A stretch of DNA of 64,000 nucleotides from a candidate division KSB1 bacterium (GCA_034506175.1 JAPDQB010000008.1:90181-154180); one strand, 5' to 3'; shown: positions 34,209-42,807, numbered from the stretch's first letter. Program-made: numbers and translations. Notes: a model not told the origin generated them from the sequence alone.

Positions 34209-35891
34209 TCAATCCATCACGGCGCTGACGACGCCGGTTTTGGTGATGGCGCCGGGCATCTTGCGATCCTTGAAATCAGCCAAACGCTTGACCGGTCGCT
34301 CCGCCGGCGACAGCGACAGAATATATTCCACCATCGCCCACCGCTGCTTGGCATCGGGCAGCACGTCTCCATAAGACGGCATGGGTGTGCCGTTGAGGCC
34401 GCCGATCATGGTGCGATAAACATCCTCCGGCGCATGGCCGTTTTTGAACGTCCACTTGTAAGTCAAATCCGTTGCCGCAATCTTCTCTCCCCAGTCGTCT
34501 TTCAACTCATCCGCGGAAGGCCCATCGCCCTTGCCGGTTTGGCCATGGCACTTGGCGCACTCCAACTCGCCAAACCATTTTTTGCCAAGGGCCAACATCT
34601 CCGCCGCCGGCGCTTCTGGTTTGGCCATCATCTCGATTTTCGCCGGTTGCGCGCCTTTGGTAATTGCCTCCGTAAAGCGTTCCGAGAAAATGGTCAAATA
34701 CACCGCCAGTTGATGAATCTGCTGGTCATTGAGAAACTGCCCCCACGCCGGCATCGTGGTGTTGGGCACGCCAACGCGAATCGCGCGCTCGACGTCTTCG
34801 ATGGTGGGCAGCTCGCCGGTATTAGTGGAACGAAATTTATAAACTCCCTGCCGGAAGTCGCGCGGCTTCACATCGAAGCCGGCAGCCAAAAATCCCTTGC
34901 CATCGCCCTGAATGCCATGGCAGGGCGTGCATTGCTGGTTGTAAAGTTCCTGCCCGGCTTTCATGTCCGCATACATCGGATGGTCGGAAGGAATTTCCGG
35001 CGCCGGGGGATTGGGGTTGTAACGCGTCGGCCCGGGCACCCCGGGTTTCGCACCAGCTTTTTCTGCTTCGGCGTCCACGTAGCCCAGCTTGCGCACCATC
35101 TCGTTGGAAAGCCCTTGTTGCGCCCAGTTGCCGCGCGAAGCAAAGCCCGGCCCGTAGAGATCATACATTTGGAAAAATTGATAAGCGCTGGCGTCAGTGA
35201 GCACCTCCCGCACTTCGTGATAATACCGCTCGAAACTGTACGCAAAGCCAGCGCCCTGTCCGCCGATCAAATAAATTTTTTGCGCGGCGGGATCGACGAA
35301 CTCCTCCTGATGGAAAAGATAACGGTAATACGGACTGTCGCTGCCGCCGCAATAGGCGAGAAATTCCACCCACGGCACCGGCGATTTCGGATCGATCTCG
35401 GTGAGCCGGTCCTTGACGTTGACGCCATAAACCCCACCGTACTTTTCAAAAAATTCCGGGAACATGGTGTCGCGCCAGCGGTGTTCGCCGATGATGTGGC
35501 CGATGGTGAAACCGAAGCTGGCCAGCGTGTGCGTCTCCCAATGACTGCCGGGCGCCCAATGAAAAATCACGCCACCCTGCGGGCCTTCCCAATCGGTGCC
35601 GCCATACGCCTCGACTTGGTGCTCGGCGACTTTGTTGTTGAGCGACCAGTAGACAAAATCCAGCCAGCGCTCATCGCCGGGAACCAGCGTCAGCGTCTCG
35701 GTATTCAGGTCGTGATCGGGATTGTAGCTGGTGCGAATACCTTTGGTCTTTTCGGCCCATTGCTGTTTGTTCCAGGCGGAAGGGCCGAGATGGGTGGGCT
35801 TGGCCTTCTGCTCACAACCCATGCTGAGCATGGCCATGGCTGCCAGCAGCAAGCCGAAGCCCAAGTGGCGGGAACAACGTGCGGTCTGCAT
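34209..35891 (-). CDS. Diheme cytochrome c lipoprotein with large unassigned N-terminal domain
   Basis: 560 residues from the ATG at 35891, fixed by GAGGAGGAGAACC. Seen: a lipoprotein signal (LLLAAMAMLSMGC); a ~280-residue domain without haem motifs, rich in Trp/Tyr (for example HWAPGSHWETHTLASFGF); then two cytochrome c modules with CTPCH and CAKCH and distal methionines in TTMPAWG and TPMPSYG. It should be outer-membrane or periplasmic and carry electrons. The N-terminal domain is not recognised and may be a catalytic or docking domain. The gene lies in a same-strand group with the thioredoxin-fold, MarR and P460 genes. Confidence 0.85.
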   Translation of the reverse strand: MQTARCSRHLGFGLLLAAMAMLSMGCEQKAKPTHLGPSAWNKQQWAEKTKGIRTSYNPDHDLNTETLTLVPGDERWLDFVYWSLNNKVAEHQVEAYGGTDWEGPQGGVIFHWAPGSHWETHTLASFGFTIGHIIGEHRWRDTMFPEFFEKYGGVYGVNVKDRLTEIDPKSPVPWVEFLAYCGGSDSPYYRYLFHQEEFVDPAAQKIYLIGGQGAGFAYSFERYYHEVREVLTDASAYQFFQMYDLYGPGFASRGNWAQQGLSNEMVRKLGYVDAEAEKAGAKPGVPGPTRYNPNPPAPEIPSDHPMYADMKAGQELYNQQCTPCHGIQGDGKGFLAAGFDVKPRDFRQGVYKFRSTNTGELPTIEDVERAIRVGVPNTTMPAWGQFLNDQQIHQLAVYLTIFSERFTEAITKGAQPAKIEMMAKPEAPAAEMLALGKKWFGELECAKCHGQTGKGDGPSADELKDDWGEKIAATDLTYKWTFKNGHAPEDVYRTMIGGLNGTPMPSYGDVLPDAKQRWAMVEYILSLSPAERPVKRLADFKDRKMPGAITKTGVVSAVMD

Positions 35892-36019
35892 GGTTCTCCT
35901 CCTCGTCGGTTGGTTCTTGCCGGAGTTGCGATGATTTATCATCGCCGCAAAACTGAAGTTTTGCACTCCGCGTTGACAATGAAGCGCAAAAATCCGAGCC
36001 GGAAATTTTGCGCTCCGGT

Positions 36020-36640
36020 TTATTGGGACAACTGCTTTTCGATCACGCGTTGCAGACTCTCCTCGCTGTAATGTCCGAATTGCTGTTGATGCAGGTTCAG
36101 CGCCTCGTCAAAAATGCTCCACGTTGGTGTGCCTTGCATCAAATTGGCGGCAAAGGTATAACCGATGCGCTCGTAATGGCGCAAAAAATAGTCGCGCAGG
36201 TTGTTGGTCATTTCCGCGCGCGCGGCCGCGCTGGCGCCGGCAAATTGCGGAAGCCGCCGGCAGATGCGCTCGAGCAGCTCGCCGGTCAAAAAATTGACAG
36301 GCGGCTCAATGCTGTCAAAAGCCACGGCGCAGGGAATGCGATCAGGAAAATGGGAAAGGCCGAAACGCGCCAAAGCTTTGCGCGTTTCGCCAATCACTTC
36401 GCCGCTCGCCAAAAGCTTTTGGGTATTCTCCAACGTATTTAGCTCGAAATCTTCGAAAGCGGTGGACAGCAAGAGAAAATTAGCTCGATCGGAGTAGGCG
36501 GCATGCAGGCGCAGCAGGGTGGGCAGGGCGTGCAGAAAACACCCCGGGCAATTCACTTGGAAGGTGAGCATGACATTCACGCGCCCGGGCGTGAAGTTGC
36601 CCTGAAGAATTTGGGAAAATTTGAGTGTGAGACTCGACAT
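36020..36640 (-). CDS. Thioredoxin-fold (TlpA/redoxin-like) protein
   Basis: 206 residues. Seen: strand VNVMLTFQVNCPGCFLHALP with a C-P-G-C redox motif, FLLLSTAFEDFELNT after it, an insertion, and a late segment MQGTPTWSIFDE with the cis-Pro position. There is no obvious signal peptide, so it is probably cytoplasmic. It lies 128 bp upstream of the diheme cytochrome gene on the same strand and may serve its redox or maturation partner. The start ATG lacks a strong Shine-Dalgarno. Confidence 0.75.
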   Translation of the reverse strand: MSSLTLKFSQILQGNFTPGRVNVMLTFQVNCPGCFLHALPTLLRLHAAYSDRANFLLLSTAFEDFELNTLENTQKLLASGEVIGETRKALARFGLSHFPDRIPCAVAFDSIEPPVNFLTGELLERICRRLPQFAGASAAARAEMTNNLRDYFLRHYERIGYTFAANLMQGTPTWSIFDEALNLHQQQFGHYSEESLQRVIEKQLSQ

Positions 36641-36651
36641 ATTTTACGCCT

Positions 36652-36805
36652 CGGAGTGCAATGCTTCAGCATTGCTGGCTTGCCTGCACTCGACAACGCA
36701 GAAGCGTTGGACTCCGGTTTTTATTCGACAATCGAAGTACAATGCTTTTGCATTGCCGGCTTGCCCGCGCTCCGCAACGCTGAAGCGTTGCACTCCGATT
36801 TTATT
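36652..36805. repeat. Two AATGC-type palindromic repeat pairs
   Basis: GGAGTGCAATGCTTCAGCATTG begins the region; AACGCAGAAGCGTT with GGACTCC closes the first pair. The second pair is GAAGTACAATGCTTTTGCATTG and AACGCTGAAGCGTTGCACTC. Each pair has GGAGTGCAA-like outer arms in opposite orientation, so the unit is a compound palindrome of about 75 bp. Its last few bases abut the MarR stop. Confidence 0.7.
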
Positions 36806-37424
36806 CCACGCTCATCATCTCATGCTCCGGGCAGTCCAGCCGCCATTCGGAATTTGCCAGAGGTTTATCCAACAACCGGCAATGATGCGGTGCCTTCGTG
36901 TTCGCATGCGCCTCGGGTTGAAAAAACTTGCAGGTGATGCACATTCTGGCAATGGTGATCACGCCGGCTTGCTGCAAGGACTCGATCAACCGCATCAAAA
37001 ATTTCATCACCACCACTTTTTCTTTCGCATCAAATTGGGCAAGGTTCTCCTGAATCACATTGGCCCAAGTGGACAGCCGGCGCGCGATTTTCTTGCCTTC
37101 GGCCGTCAACGAAACAAAAGCGACGCGGCGATCGTCCTGCCAGCGCGCGCGCGACACCAATTCTTTCTCTTCCAGCGTGGTGATGGCATCGCTCACCGTT
37201 GCCGGCGTCAAGGTGAATTCTTTGGCTAATTGGCTAACCGTGCATTGTGCCGTCGTGTGATAAAGCAGATAAACCAAAAACTGAATCTGAATCGGGCTGA
37301 GATTGTAATCCTTGTTTTTTTCCCAAAGCAAAACCCGAAAGGCTTGCGACAGGCGTTCGAGAGCCGCGGCAATCTTGCTGTCGACGTCCTGGTGCTGATG
37401 CGAGAGGTCAAAAAGAGAAGGCAT
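36801..37424 (-). CDS. MarR-family regulator with C-terminal four-cysteine domain
   Basis: 207 residues. Residues ~20-155 form a MarR winged helix (SPIQIQFLVYLL, KEFTLTPATVSDAITTLEEK, RQDDR-like WQDDRRVAFVSLTAEG). The last ~45 residues are additional: C-x2-C-x16-C-x15-C in MCITCKFF ... HHCRLL ... RLDCPEH, with two adjacent histidines. That pattern suggests a bound metal or Fe-S cluster, so the protein may be a redox, metal or NO sensor. It is positioned with c-type cytochromes and a thioredoxin-fold protein, which it probably controls. The ATG at 37424 is preferred over an in-frame TTG at 37436. Confidence 0.85.
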   Translation of the reverse strand: MPSLFDLSHQHQDVDSKIAAALERLSQAFRVLLWEKNKDYNLSPIQIQFLVYLLYHTTAQCTVSQLAKEFTLTPATVSDAITTLEEKELVSRARWQDDRRVAFVSLTAEGKKIARRLSTWANVIQENLAQFDAKEKVVVMKFLMRLIESLQQAGVITIARMCITCKFFQPEAHANTKAPHHCRLLDKPLANSEWRLDCPEHEMMSVE

Positions 37425-37566
37425 GTGGTGGTCCAAGAGAAGTTAAATTCGAAGTGCAAAACTTCAGTTTTGCCCGCGGCAATGCTAAAGCGGCCGTCAA
37501 GACTGCGGTCAACACTCGAAACAGTTTTTTATTTATCTCGAAGTTCGCGAAAAGCGTTGCGCATAG

Positions 37567-37949
37567 TATTCCTCTGAAAATAAGTTCGTCGTTGCGCCTT
37601 TAGGCGTCGGGCTCCCGACAAAAGTTGAACGCCTGAAGGCGACACGACAAACGTTTATTTTCATCATTATCAGGTGCCGCGCCCGGCATGGGCCATTCCT
37701 CTGAAAATAAGTTCGTCGTTGCGCCTTTAGGCGTCGGGCTCCCGACAAAAGTTGAACGCCTGAAGGCGACACTACAAACGTTTATTTTCATCATTATCGG
37801 ATGCCGCGCCCGGCATGGGCCATTCCTCTGAAAATAAGTTCGTCGTTGCGCCTTTAGGCGTCGGGCTCCCGACAAAAGTTGAACGCCTGAAGGCGACACT
37901 ACAAACGTTTATTTTCATCATGATCGGATGCCGCGCCCGGCATGGGCAA
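37567..37949. repeat. Composite repeat (locus 2), part B: three tandem ~127-bp units
   Basis: Three near-identical units start at 37567, 37695 and 37822. Each begins ATTCCTCTGAAAATAAGTTC, contains the palindromic arms GCGCCTTTAGGCG and ACGCCTGAAGGCG, and ends with GCCGCGCCCGGCATGGGC. Single copies in opposite orientation occur at 16970-17092, 46765-46892 and 47165-47294. Open frames across these units are artefacts of the repeat. Confidence 0.9.
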
Positions 37950-37950
37950 T

Positions 37951-38213
37951 TACCACGAAAATGCCGTAGCGCCGGCTTCCAGCCTGCATGCAGACAAGAT
38001 GTCTGCGCTACATTTTACCACGAAAATGCCGTAGCGCAGGCTTCCAGCCTGCATGCAGACAAGATGTCTGCGCTACATTTACCACGAAAATGCCGTAGCG
38101 CAAGCTTCCAGCCTGCATGCAGACAAGATGTCTGCGCTACATTTACCACGAAAATGCCGTAGCGCAAGCTTCCAGCTTGCCTTCGTTTGCAGGCTGGAAG
38201 CCTGCGTTACGTG
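37951..38213. repeat. Composite repeat (locus 2), part A: four tandem 64-bp hairpin units
   Basis: Units start at 37951, 38016, 38080 and 38144. Each reads TACCACGAAAATGCCGTAGC, then a stem built from GCTTCCAGCCTGC and GCAGACAAGATGTCTGCGCT. The last unit has a variant loop. Sequence identity between units is very high apart from the GCGC(C/A)(G/A)GC positions. No spacer diversity is present, so this is not CRISPR. Confidence 0.9.
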
Positions 38214-38285
38214 GATACAAATTCGGCGTGCAAAGCTTCAGTTTTGCGCTTTGGCGAAACTAAAGTTTCGCACTCCGAGTGGCGT

Positions 38286-38783
38286 TTATTGACGATAGGT
38301 GGAAAAAACGTAATCCTGTGCCTTCTGGCCGGCATGGCAGGCAAAGCAGGCGCTGTTGGCGTCCGTCACCACCCGCTCTTTCGTATCGCCTTTAAAGCCC
38401 TCGAAGCCCCAGCCGCCGGTCTCGGCAAACTTTTTGGAATGCTTTTGCATGACGCCGACGACTTTGCGGCTGCCCTCGACGATGGCATTATTTTCGGCCT
38501 TGGCTTCGAGCAGATCGAACACCAACACGGCGCCGTCCGGATGCGGCTTGCCTGCCTTCATCGCCGCCAGGGCCTTGGCGTTGGCGTAAACGTGGTGAAT
38601 GCCGCCGAAGGACTCGTACAGCGGATGACCCTCCTGCAGCACCATCGACTTCACGTGCGGCCAGGCGCGGTAACCTTCGGGGTAATCGACCTTATTGTTC
38701 TCCGCCATGGTGTGGAAAGCGCCCAGGCTTAAGCACAGCGCCGCCACCAGGCCGATCATGGTGAGTACAGCCTTTTTGCTCAT
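38286..38783 (-). CDS. Cytochrome P460-family c-type cytochrome
   Basis: 165 residues. Seen: a signal peptide (VLTMIGLVAALCLSLGAFHTMA), YPEGYRAWPHVKSM as in P460/cytochrome c'-beta proteins, GIHHVYANAKAL, and a single C-terminal haem site CFACH. AAAGGAG lies six bases before the ATG at 38783, which is therefore preferred to the ATG two codons earlier. Known P460-type proteins oxidise hydroxylamine or bind and detoxify NO. This one is periplasmic; its substrate cannot be told. It sits beyond the repeat array from the MarR regulator and may share its regulation. Confidence 0.88.
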   Translation of the reverse strand: MSKKAVLTMIGLVAALCLSLGAFHTMAENNKVDYPEGYRAWPHVKSMVLQEGHPLYESFGGIHHVYANAKALAAMKAGKPHPDGAVLVFDLLEAKAENNAIVEGSRKVVGVMQKHSKKFAETGGWGFEGFKGDTKERVVTDANSACFACHAGQKAQDYVFSTYRQ

Positions 38784-38789
38784 GCGCAT

Positions 38790-39587
38790 CTCCTTTCATT
38801 GAAATCAACCAAGCTGGTTTTAAATTAGGAATCCTAAATAATATAAACGAAAAAGAATGGCTTGTCAATAAAAATTTGGGATTCCGAATAAAATTTTTAC
38901 CCGGTGTTTGATTACAGACGTTCTTTCGGTTGGCGCACGCAGCGCTTTCCAGATGCGCTGCTTTTTCACGTCGGCTTTGATCAGAATCATTCATAGCGCG
39001 GCCTCGAGCCGCAACCAAAAGACAGAATGATTATTTGGCAGAAAAATTTTTAAATCGTTCTGCCAAACCAAGATTCTGTTCTTTAAAATCTTCGCAATCG
39101 TGATAGTTTTTTAGGGGTAATACTATAGTATTGCTTCATTTTCTCAATTCTACGAAATTTCCCTACACATTTGTCAAATTTAAGAATTTTTTCCCCTCTT
39201 TCGTAGTCGTGTATAATGCTTTATCATCAATAAAAATAAAAAATTTAATCTGGCAGCGCTGCGGTATTTTTTTTGCAGTACTCAGCTCGTCGCTTGCATT
39301 CCACCCTGTTTGATTTCAAACGCATTTTTTCAAACTTATGGCAAGGAGGTGATACCAGACAAAGACTTCACATTATGCTGAAGTTTGCTGGAAAGAAAGT
39401 CCCACCGCGGACAAGCCGCAACCAAAAAGATTTACTCGCTCACAAAAAAGGAACTCTCACCGAAATGATTTTTTTTCTGTGAGAGTTCCGATCCTGTGAG
39501 CCAAAAGTCTTTGCTTTTTTGCACACATTTTACTTGTTAGAGACGAATTCATTGAGCAGTTGGTGCTTCTTTTTTAGGAGGAGAACT
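38790..39587. repeat. Regulatory/repeat region upstream of the multihaem cytochrome
   Basis: No gene in about 800 bp between divergent cytochrome genes. 38992-39106 is an inverted copy of the element at 23411-23519 (stem TTTGGCAGAA/TTCTGCCAAA type). AATACTATAGTATT (39119-39132) is a perfect 14-bp palindrome. 39408-39545 is the third copy of the repeat found twice at 23176-23345 plus its tail with TTTGCACACATTTTACTTG. The multihaem gene starts 43 bp later. Confidence 0.75.
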
Positions 39588-42458
39588 ATGAAGTTGGTTA
39601 AATTTTTCTTCGGTTTCTGCTTAAGCCTCGTGATCATTAATGCGGGCGCAGTGCGCTCGCAAGCCACTTATACCGGCTCGGAAACCTGCCAAACCTGCCA
39701 CGCTGGCGCGTTTGGCAATCAGTTCACGCTCTGGCAGCAATCCCTGCATGCCAAGATTCATTTGCCGGCAGTGGCGGCAAATGTCAAAGGCGATTTCACC
39801 AAAACCGTGAGCATGGGCGCCGCCTATGGCAACGCGCAGGTGATTTTGCGGGTGGATGGCGACAAACATTTCGCACGCGTGGGCGCCGGCGGCCAGGAAT
39901 ATGAAATCGCCTTCACCTACGGCGGCGGTTGGAAACAGCGCTATCTGGTGAAAATCAGCGACGGCTATTACATGCTGCCGATTCAGTGGAATTCCAAAGG
40001 CTATCTCGATAACTCCACGGGCGATTGGGTTGCCTACAATCCGCAGAACTGGTTTGATGCCGCCGGCAATCCCAAAGCGACGAGCAACAATACCTTTCGC
40101 AGCAAGTCGTGGGACAAGAACTGCTCCGGTTGCCACATCACCGGCAACAACGTCCAGCGCGTGGTGGCGGGCAACGATACTTCCTACGTTTCCACGTGGG
40201 CGAACAACAGCAGCGTAACCAACATCGTCGTGGGTTGCGAAACCTGCCATGGCCCGGGCAGCTTGCATCCGGCAAATGCCTTCAACCCGGCCGACCGCAA
40301 GATTCTCAACCCCGCCAAGCTTACCGACAACAATCGCAAGCTGGAAGTTTGCGGACAGTGCCACTTCCGCGGCACCAGCAGCAATGGCACTTATGAATTT
40401 CCGTGGGACGAGGCCAACAATCGCAGTTACGCGCCCGGCAGCGAGGTGTTGGCGAACTACAAAGTTGACAAGCCCGGCGTGTGGCCCGACGGCGTCACCG
40501 CCAGACAACATCATCAGCAATATCAGGAGTTGTTAACTTCCAAGCATGTTACCAATCCCTTCCTGAAGTTGAGTTGCTTCACCTGCCATGATCCCCACAA
40601 GCCGGCCGGCAATCATCAAGTTCGGGATTCGCTGGCGGTGGGAACCGACAAGTTCAAAGTCGACAATGATGACAATACCCTCTGCCTCGCCTGCCATGCG
40701 ACGCACGGTCCGTTTGCGGCGATCACCAAAGACATGGTGAAAAACCCGGTGGCGAATCGGGACGCGATTGCCGCGGTGGTGAGCGAGCATACCCGGCACA
40801 GTTACGATCCCACCAATGCCAACGGCACCAGCGGCGCGAGTCGTTGCAGCAAGTGCCACATGCCGAAAACCGCGACCACCGCGAAGGCGTATGACATTCA
40901 TAGCCATACCTTCGTGACGGTGCCACCGGGGAAGACGCTCGACTATCAGTCCAAAGGCGGCATGCCCAACGGCTGCGCCGTGAGTTGCCATCGCAACGGC
41001 AGCGGCAAAGTGCCGAACTTCGGCATCACCGATGCCAGCCTGACTGCCTGGAATGAGCAGAGTGACGTGGATCTCGCCAAGGAACTGAAGTTCTGGGATG
41101 AAAACATGTACTTCAAGGCCCGCGGCGGTACCGGCGCCGTGGTGAGCGCCTTACCCGCCACCACCGCCCCTGTCATTGATGCCGACACCAGCGATTGGAA
41201 TGATGTGAGCTGGGCGGATGCAGCGATTGCCAACGGCAAATCAGCGGCGATCAAAGCCAAGGTCAGTGGCAATAATTTCTACATGCTCTTCCGCTGGGCG
41301 GATCCGACCATGAGCCTGGTGCGCGGCGAGTCGTGGGCATGGGATGGCAGCAAATGGAACAAGACCAGCGGCCAAAGTGAAGACCGCGTCGCGGTCATGT
41401 GGAACATCAACATTCCCACCGATCAGTGGGAGAGAAATGGCTGCATGACCAAATGCCATTTCGATGTCAACAATCCGCAGGGTGCCGATGGCAACCCCGA
41501 GGATGATAGCTATCTCCCCGCCGGCCAGCATGCTGATCTGTGGCACATGAAACCTGGGCGGGGTTTGGGCGTTACGAGCGTGCAGCAATCTGGCAACGTG
41601 GTGATCGATCCGGTGACGCATCAAGCAACCTCGGGTGTTTTCCAATTGGTCGGCTTTCTCGATGATCAGAATATGAAAGAATATGTCGGCAAGCCCGATG
41701 GCGGTCGCGTGGGTGACTCCGGTTCCGGCGCGGACAGCCGTAATCGCAACGCCGCGCAAACCGGCCCGATTTACATCGAGAAGAATCCCACCGATTACAT
41801 CGATGCAATGGTGCTGACGCAGGCGGAGATCAACGCTGGCGAAACCGCCAAGGTCGATTCGATCAGCACGACGGAGCTCAACACCTACTGGGCCAAGTAT
41901 GCCGCCCTTAACGCTGTCGTGCCGGAGCGCTATGTCAAGTCGCCTTCCGGCAGCCGCGGTGACGTGAAGGCCGCCGGCGTGTGGAACAACGGCGTCTGGT
42001 ATGTGGAAGTTCAGAGGGCTTTGAACACCGGCAATCCCGACGATGCGGCGTTTGCCCTCAACAGCATCGCCACTTTTGGCGTGGCGCTGATGGATAATGC
42101 CGGCGGTGACGAGCACTGGACGCAGGGCAGCGTCTTGAACAAGGTGGGTGTCGGCATCACGGTCGAGGTGAAGGAAACACCGACTGCCACACCGGCCGAC
42201 TATGCCCTCTTCCAGAACTACCCCAACCCCTTCAATCCCACCACCACTCTGAATTATTCGCTGAGAACGACCGGACGGGTGAGCTTGAAAATTTATGACA
42301 CCATGGGCCGGGAGGTGGCTACGTTGGTTGATCGGGTGCAGGGCGCCGGCCAGCATGCTGTGATGTTTGATGCGAGGCATCTGCCGTCCGGCGTGTACTT
42401 CTATCGCTTGTCGGTGAATGGCTTCACGGCGACGAAAAAGATGATTTTGATGAGATAG
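39588..42458 (+). CDS. Nine-haem secreted cytochrome c with ethylbenzene-dehydrogenase-like and T9SS domains
   Basis: 956 residues from the ATG at 39588 (GGAGGAGAACT upstream). Seen: a signal peptide (FFGFCLSLVIINAGAVRSQA); seven CxxCH sites (CQTCH, CSGCH, CETCH, CGQCH, CFTCH, CLACH, CSKCH) and two CxxxCH sites (CAVSCH, CMTKCH). From residue ~545 there is a domain DADTSDWNDVSWADA ... YMLFRWADP typical of ethylbenzene dehydrogenase haem-b subunit-like proteins. The end is a type IX sorting domain (LFQNYPNPFNPTTTLNYSL ... SGVYFYRLSV). It should be displayed on the cell surface through T9SS and carry electrons to or from extracellular partners. A perfect terminator follows. Confidence 0.9.
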   Translation: MKLVKFFFGFCLSLVIINAGAVRSQATYTGSETCQTCHAGAFGNQFTLWQQSLHAKIHLPAVAANVKGDFTKTVSMGAAYGNAQVILRVDGDKHFARVGAGGQEYEIAFTYGGGWKQRYLVKISDGYYMLPIQWNSKGYLDNSTGDWVAYNPQNWFDAAGNPKATSNNTFRSKSWDKNCSGCHITGNNVQRVVAGNDTSYVSTWANNSSVTNIVVGCETCHGPGSLHPANAFNPADRKILNPAKLTDNNRKLEVCGQCHFRGTSSNGTYEFPWDEANNRSYAPGSEVLANYKVDKPGVWPDGVTARQHHQQYQELLTSKHVTNPFLKLSCFTCHDPHKPAGNHQVRDSLAVGTDKFKVDNDDNTLCLACHATHGPFAAITKDMVKNPVANRDAIAAVVSEHTRHSYDPTNANGTSGASRCSKCHMPKTATTAKAYDIHSHTFVTVPPGKTLDYQSKGGMPNGCAVSCHRNGSGKVPNFGITDASLTAWNEQSDVDLAKELKFWDENMYFKARGGTGAVVSALPATTAPVIDADTSDWNDVSWADAAIANGKSAAIKAKVSGNNFYMLFRWADPTMSLVRGESWAWDGSKWNKTSGQSEDRVAVMWNINIPTDQWERNGCMTKCHFDVNNPQGADGNPEDDSYLPAGQHADLWHMKPGRGLGVTSVQQSGNVVIDPVTHQATSGVFQLVGFLDDQNMKEYVGKPDGGRVGDSGSGADSRNRNAAQTGPIYIEKNPTDYIDAMVLTQAEINAGETAKVDSISTTELNTYWAKYAALNAVVPERYVKSPSGSRGDVKAAGVWNNGVWYVEVQRALNTGNPDDAAFALNSIATFGVALMDNAGGDEHWTQGSVLNKVGVGITVEVKETPTATPADYALFQNYPNPFNPTTTLNYSLRTTGRVSLKIYDTMGREVATLVDRVQGAGQHAVMFDARHLPSGVYFYRLSVNGFTATKKMILMR

Positions 42459-42480
42459 CTTTTTTCAGCTTTCCTCCCGA

Positions 42481-42513
42481 AACCGCTGGGTTTTGCGCCC
42501 AGCGGTTTTTTTA
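42481..42513 (+). terminator. Rho-independent terminator after the multihaem cytochrome
   Basis: AACCGCTGGG (42481-42490) pairs with CCCAGCGGTT (42498-42507) across TTTTGCG, followed immediately by a T-rich run. It lies 22 bp after the stop codon. Confidence 0.95.
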
Positions 42514-42671
42514 TTTCGAACCCCGCGATTTTAGAACGTAAGATCGAAAATCTCACCCCATTGATTTCAAACAATTGGAGGAAAATCGGGGGTGACCTTC
42601 TATGTGCAAATCAAAGAAGTAGAAAAACGTTTGGCTGATTTTAAAAAAAATCTTTGTGATCTCTGTATTTT

Positions 42672-42691
42672 TTTCTATTCTATGATAGAAA
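42672..42691 (+). promoter_or_regulatory. Possible operator before the ArsR remnant
   Basis: TTTCTAT (42672-42678) and ATAGAAA (42685-42691) form a 7-bp inverted repeat with a 6-bp spacer, 26 bp before the ATG of a broken arsR-like gene. Geometry is as in the operator of the arsenic operon (6-bp spacer), though the sequence differs. Confidence 0.35.
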
Positions 42692-42716
42692 GCGCATATA
42701 GACATACAATTTAATC

Positions 42717-42807
42717 ATGGCCAATCCTGTCAAAATTTTCAAGCCCTTGGCGATACAACCCGCTTGCGGCTCGCCCATCTTTGCATGCACAGGCGCTTTA
42801 AATAGAA
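42717..42807 (+). pseudogene. Truncated, frameshifted ArsR-family N-terminus
   Basis: From the ATG at 42717 the frame reads MANPVKIFK; after loss of one base it continues LGDTTRLRLAHLCMHRRFK to TAG. Joined, this is the first ~29 residues of an ArsR-type regulator (VKIFKALGDTTRLRLAHL is the family's helix 1-2). The rest is absent, and the end overlaps the 3' end of the convergent CopZ-like gene. It marks the breakpoint of a lost metal-resistance operon. Confidence 0.65.

Noticed and set aside
34056..36071. 671-codon open frame on the plus strand opposite the diheme cytochrome gene
   Set aside because: It is the antisense shadow of a gene with clear haem motifs, signal peptide and Shine-Dalgarno; the plus-strand translation has no recognisable domain.
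37951..38213. Regularly spaced repeats resembling a CRISPR array
   Set aside because: Whole 64-bp units are repeated without unique spacers, and no cas genes are nearby.
37533..38292. Several near-identical short proteins predicted across the 37.5-38.3 kb array
   Set aside because: They arise from tandem non-coding palindromic units; frames change between units and no starts are supported. The same frames appear at 16881-17110 and 46470-46985.
39343..39353. AAGGAGGTGAT, a perfect Shine-Dalgarno-like word (also like the reverse complement of a 16S 3' end)
   Set aside because: The nearest downstream ATG is too far and opens only a short frame through the repeat; no further rRNA similarity follows.
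41241..42380. 379-codon minus-strand frame within the multihaem cytochrome gene
   Set aside because: Shadow of the EB_dh-like/T9SS part; composition is that of reversed codons.
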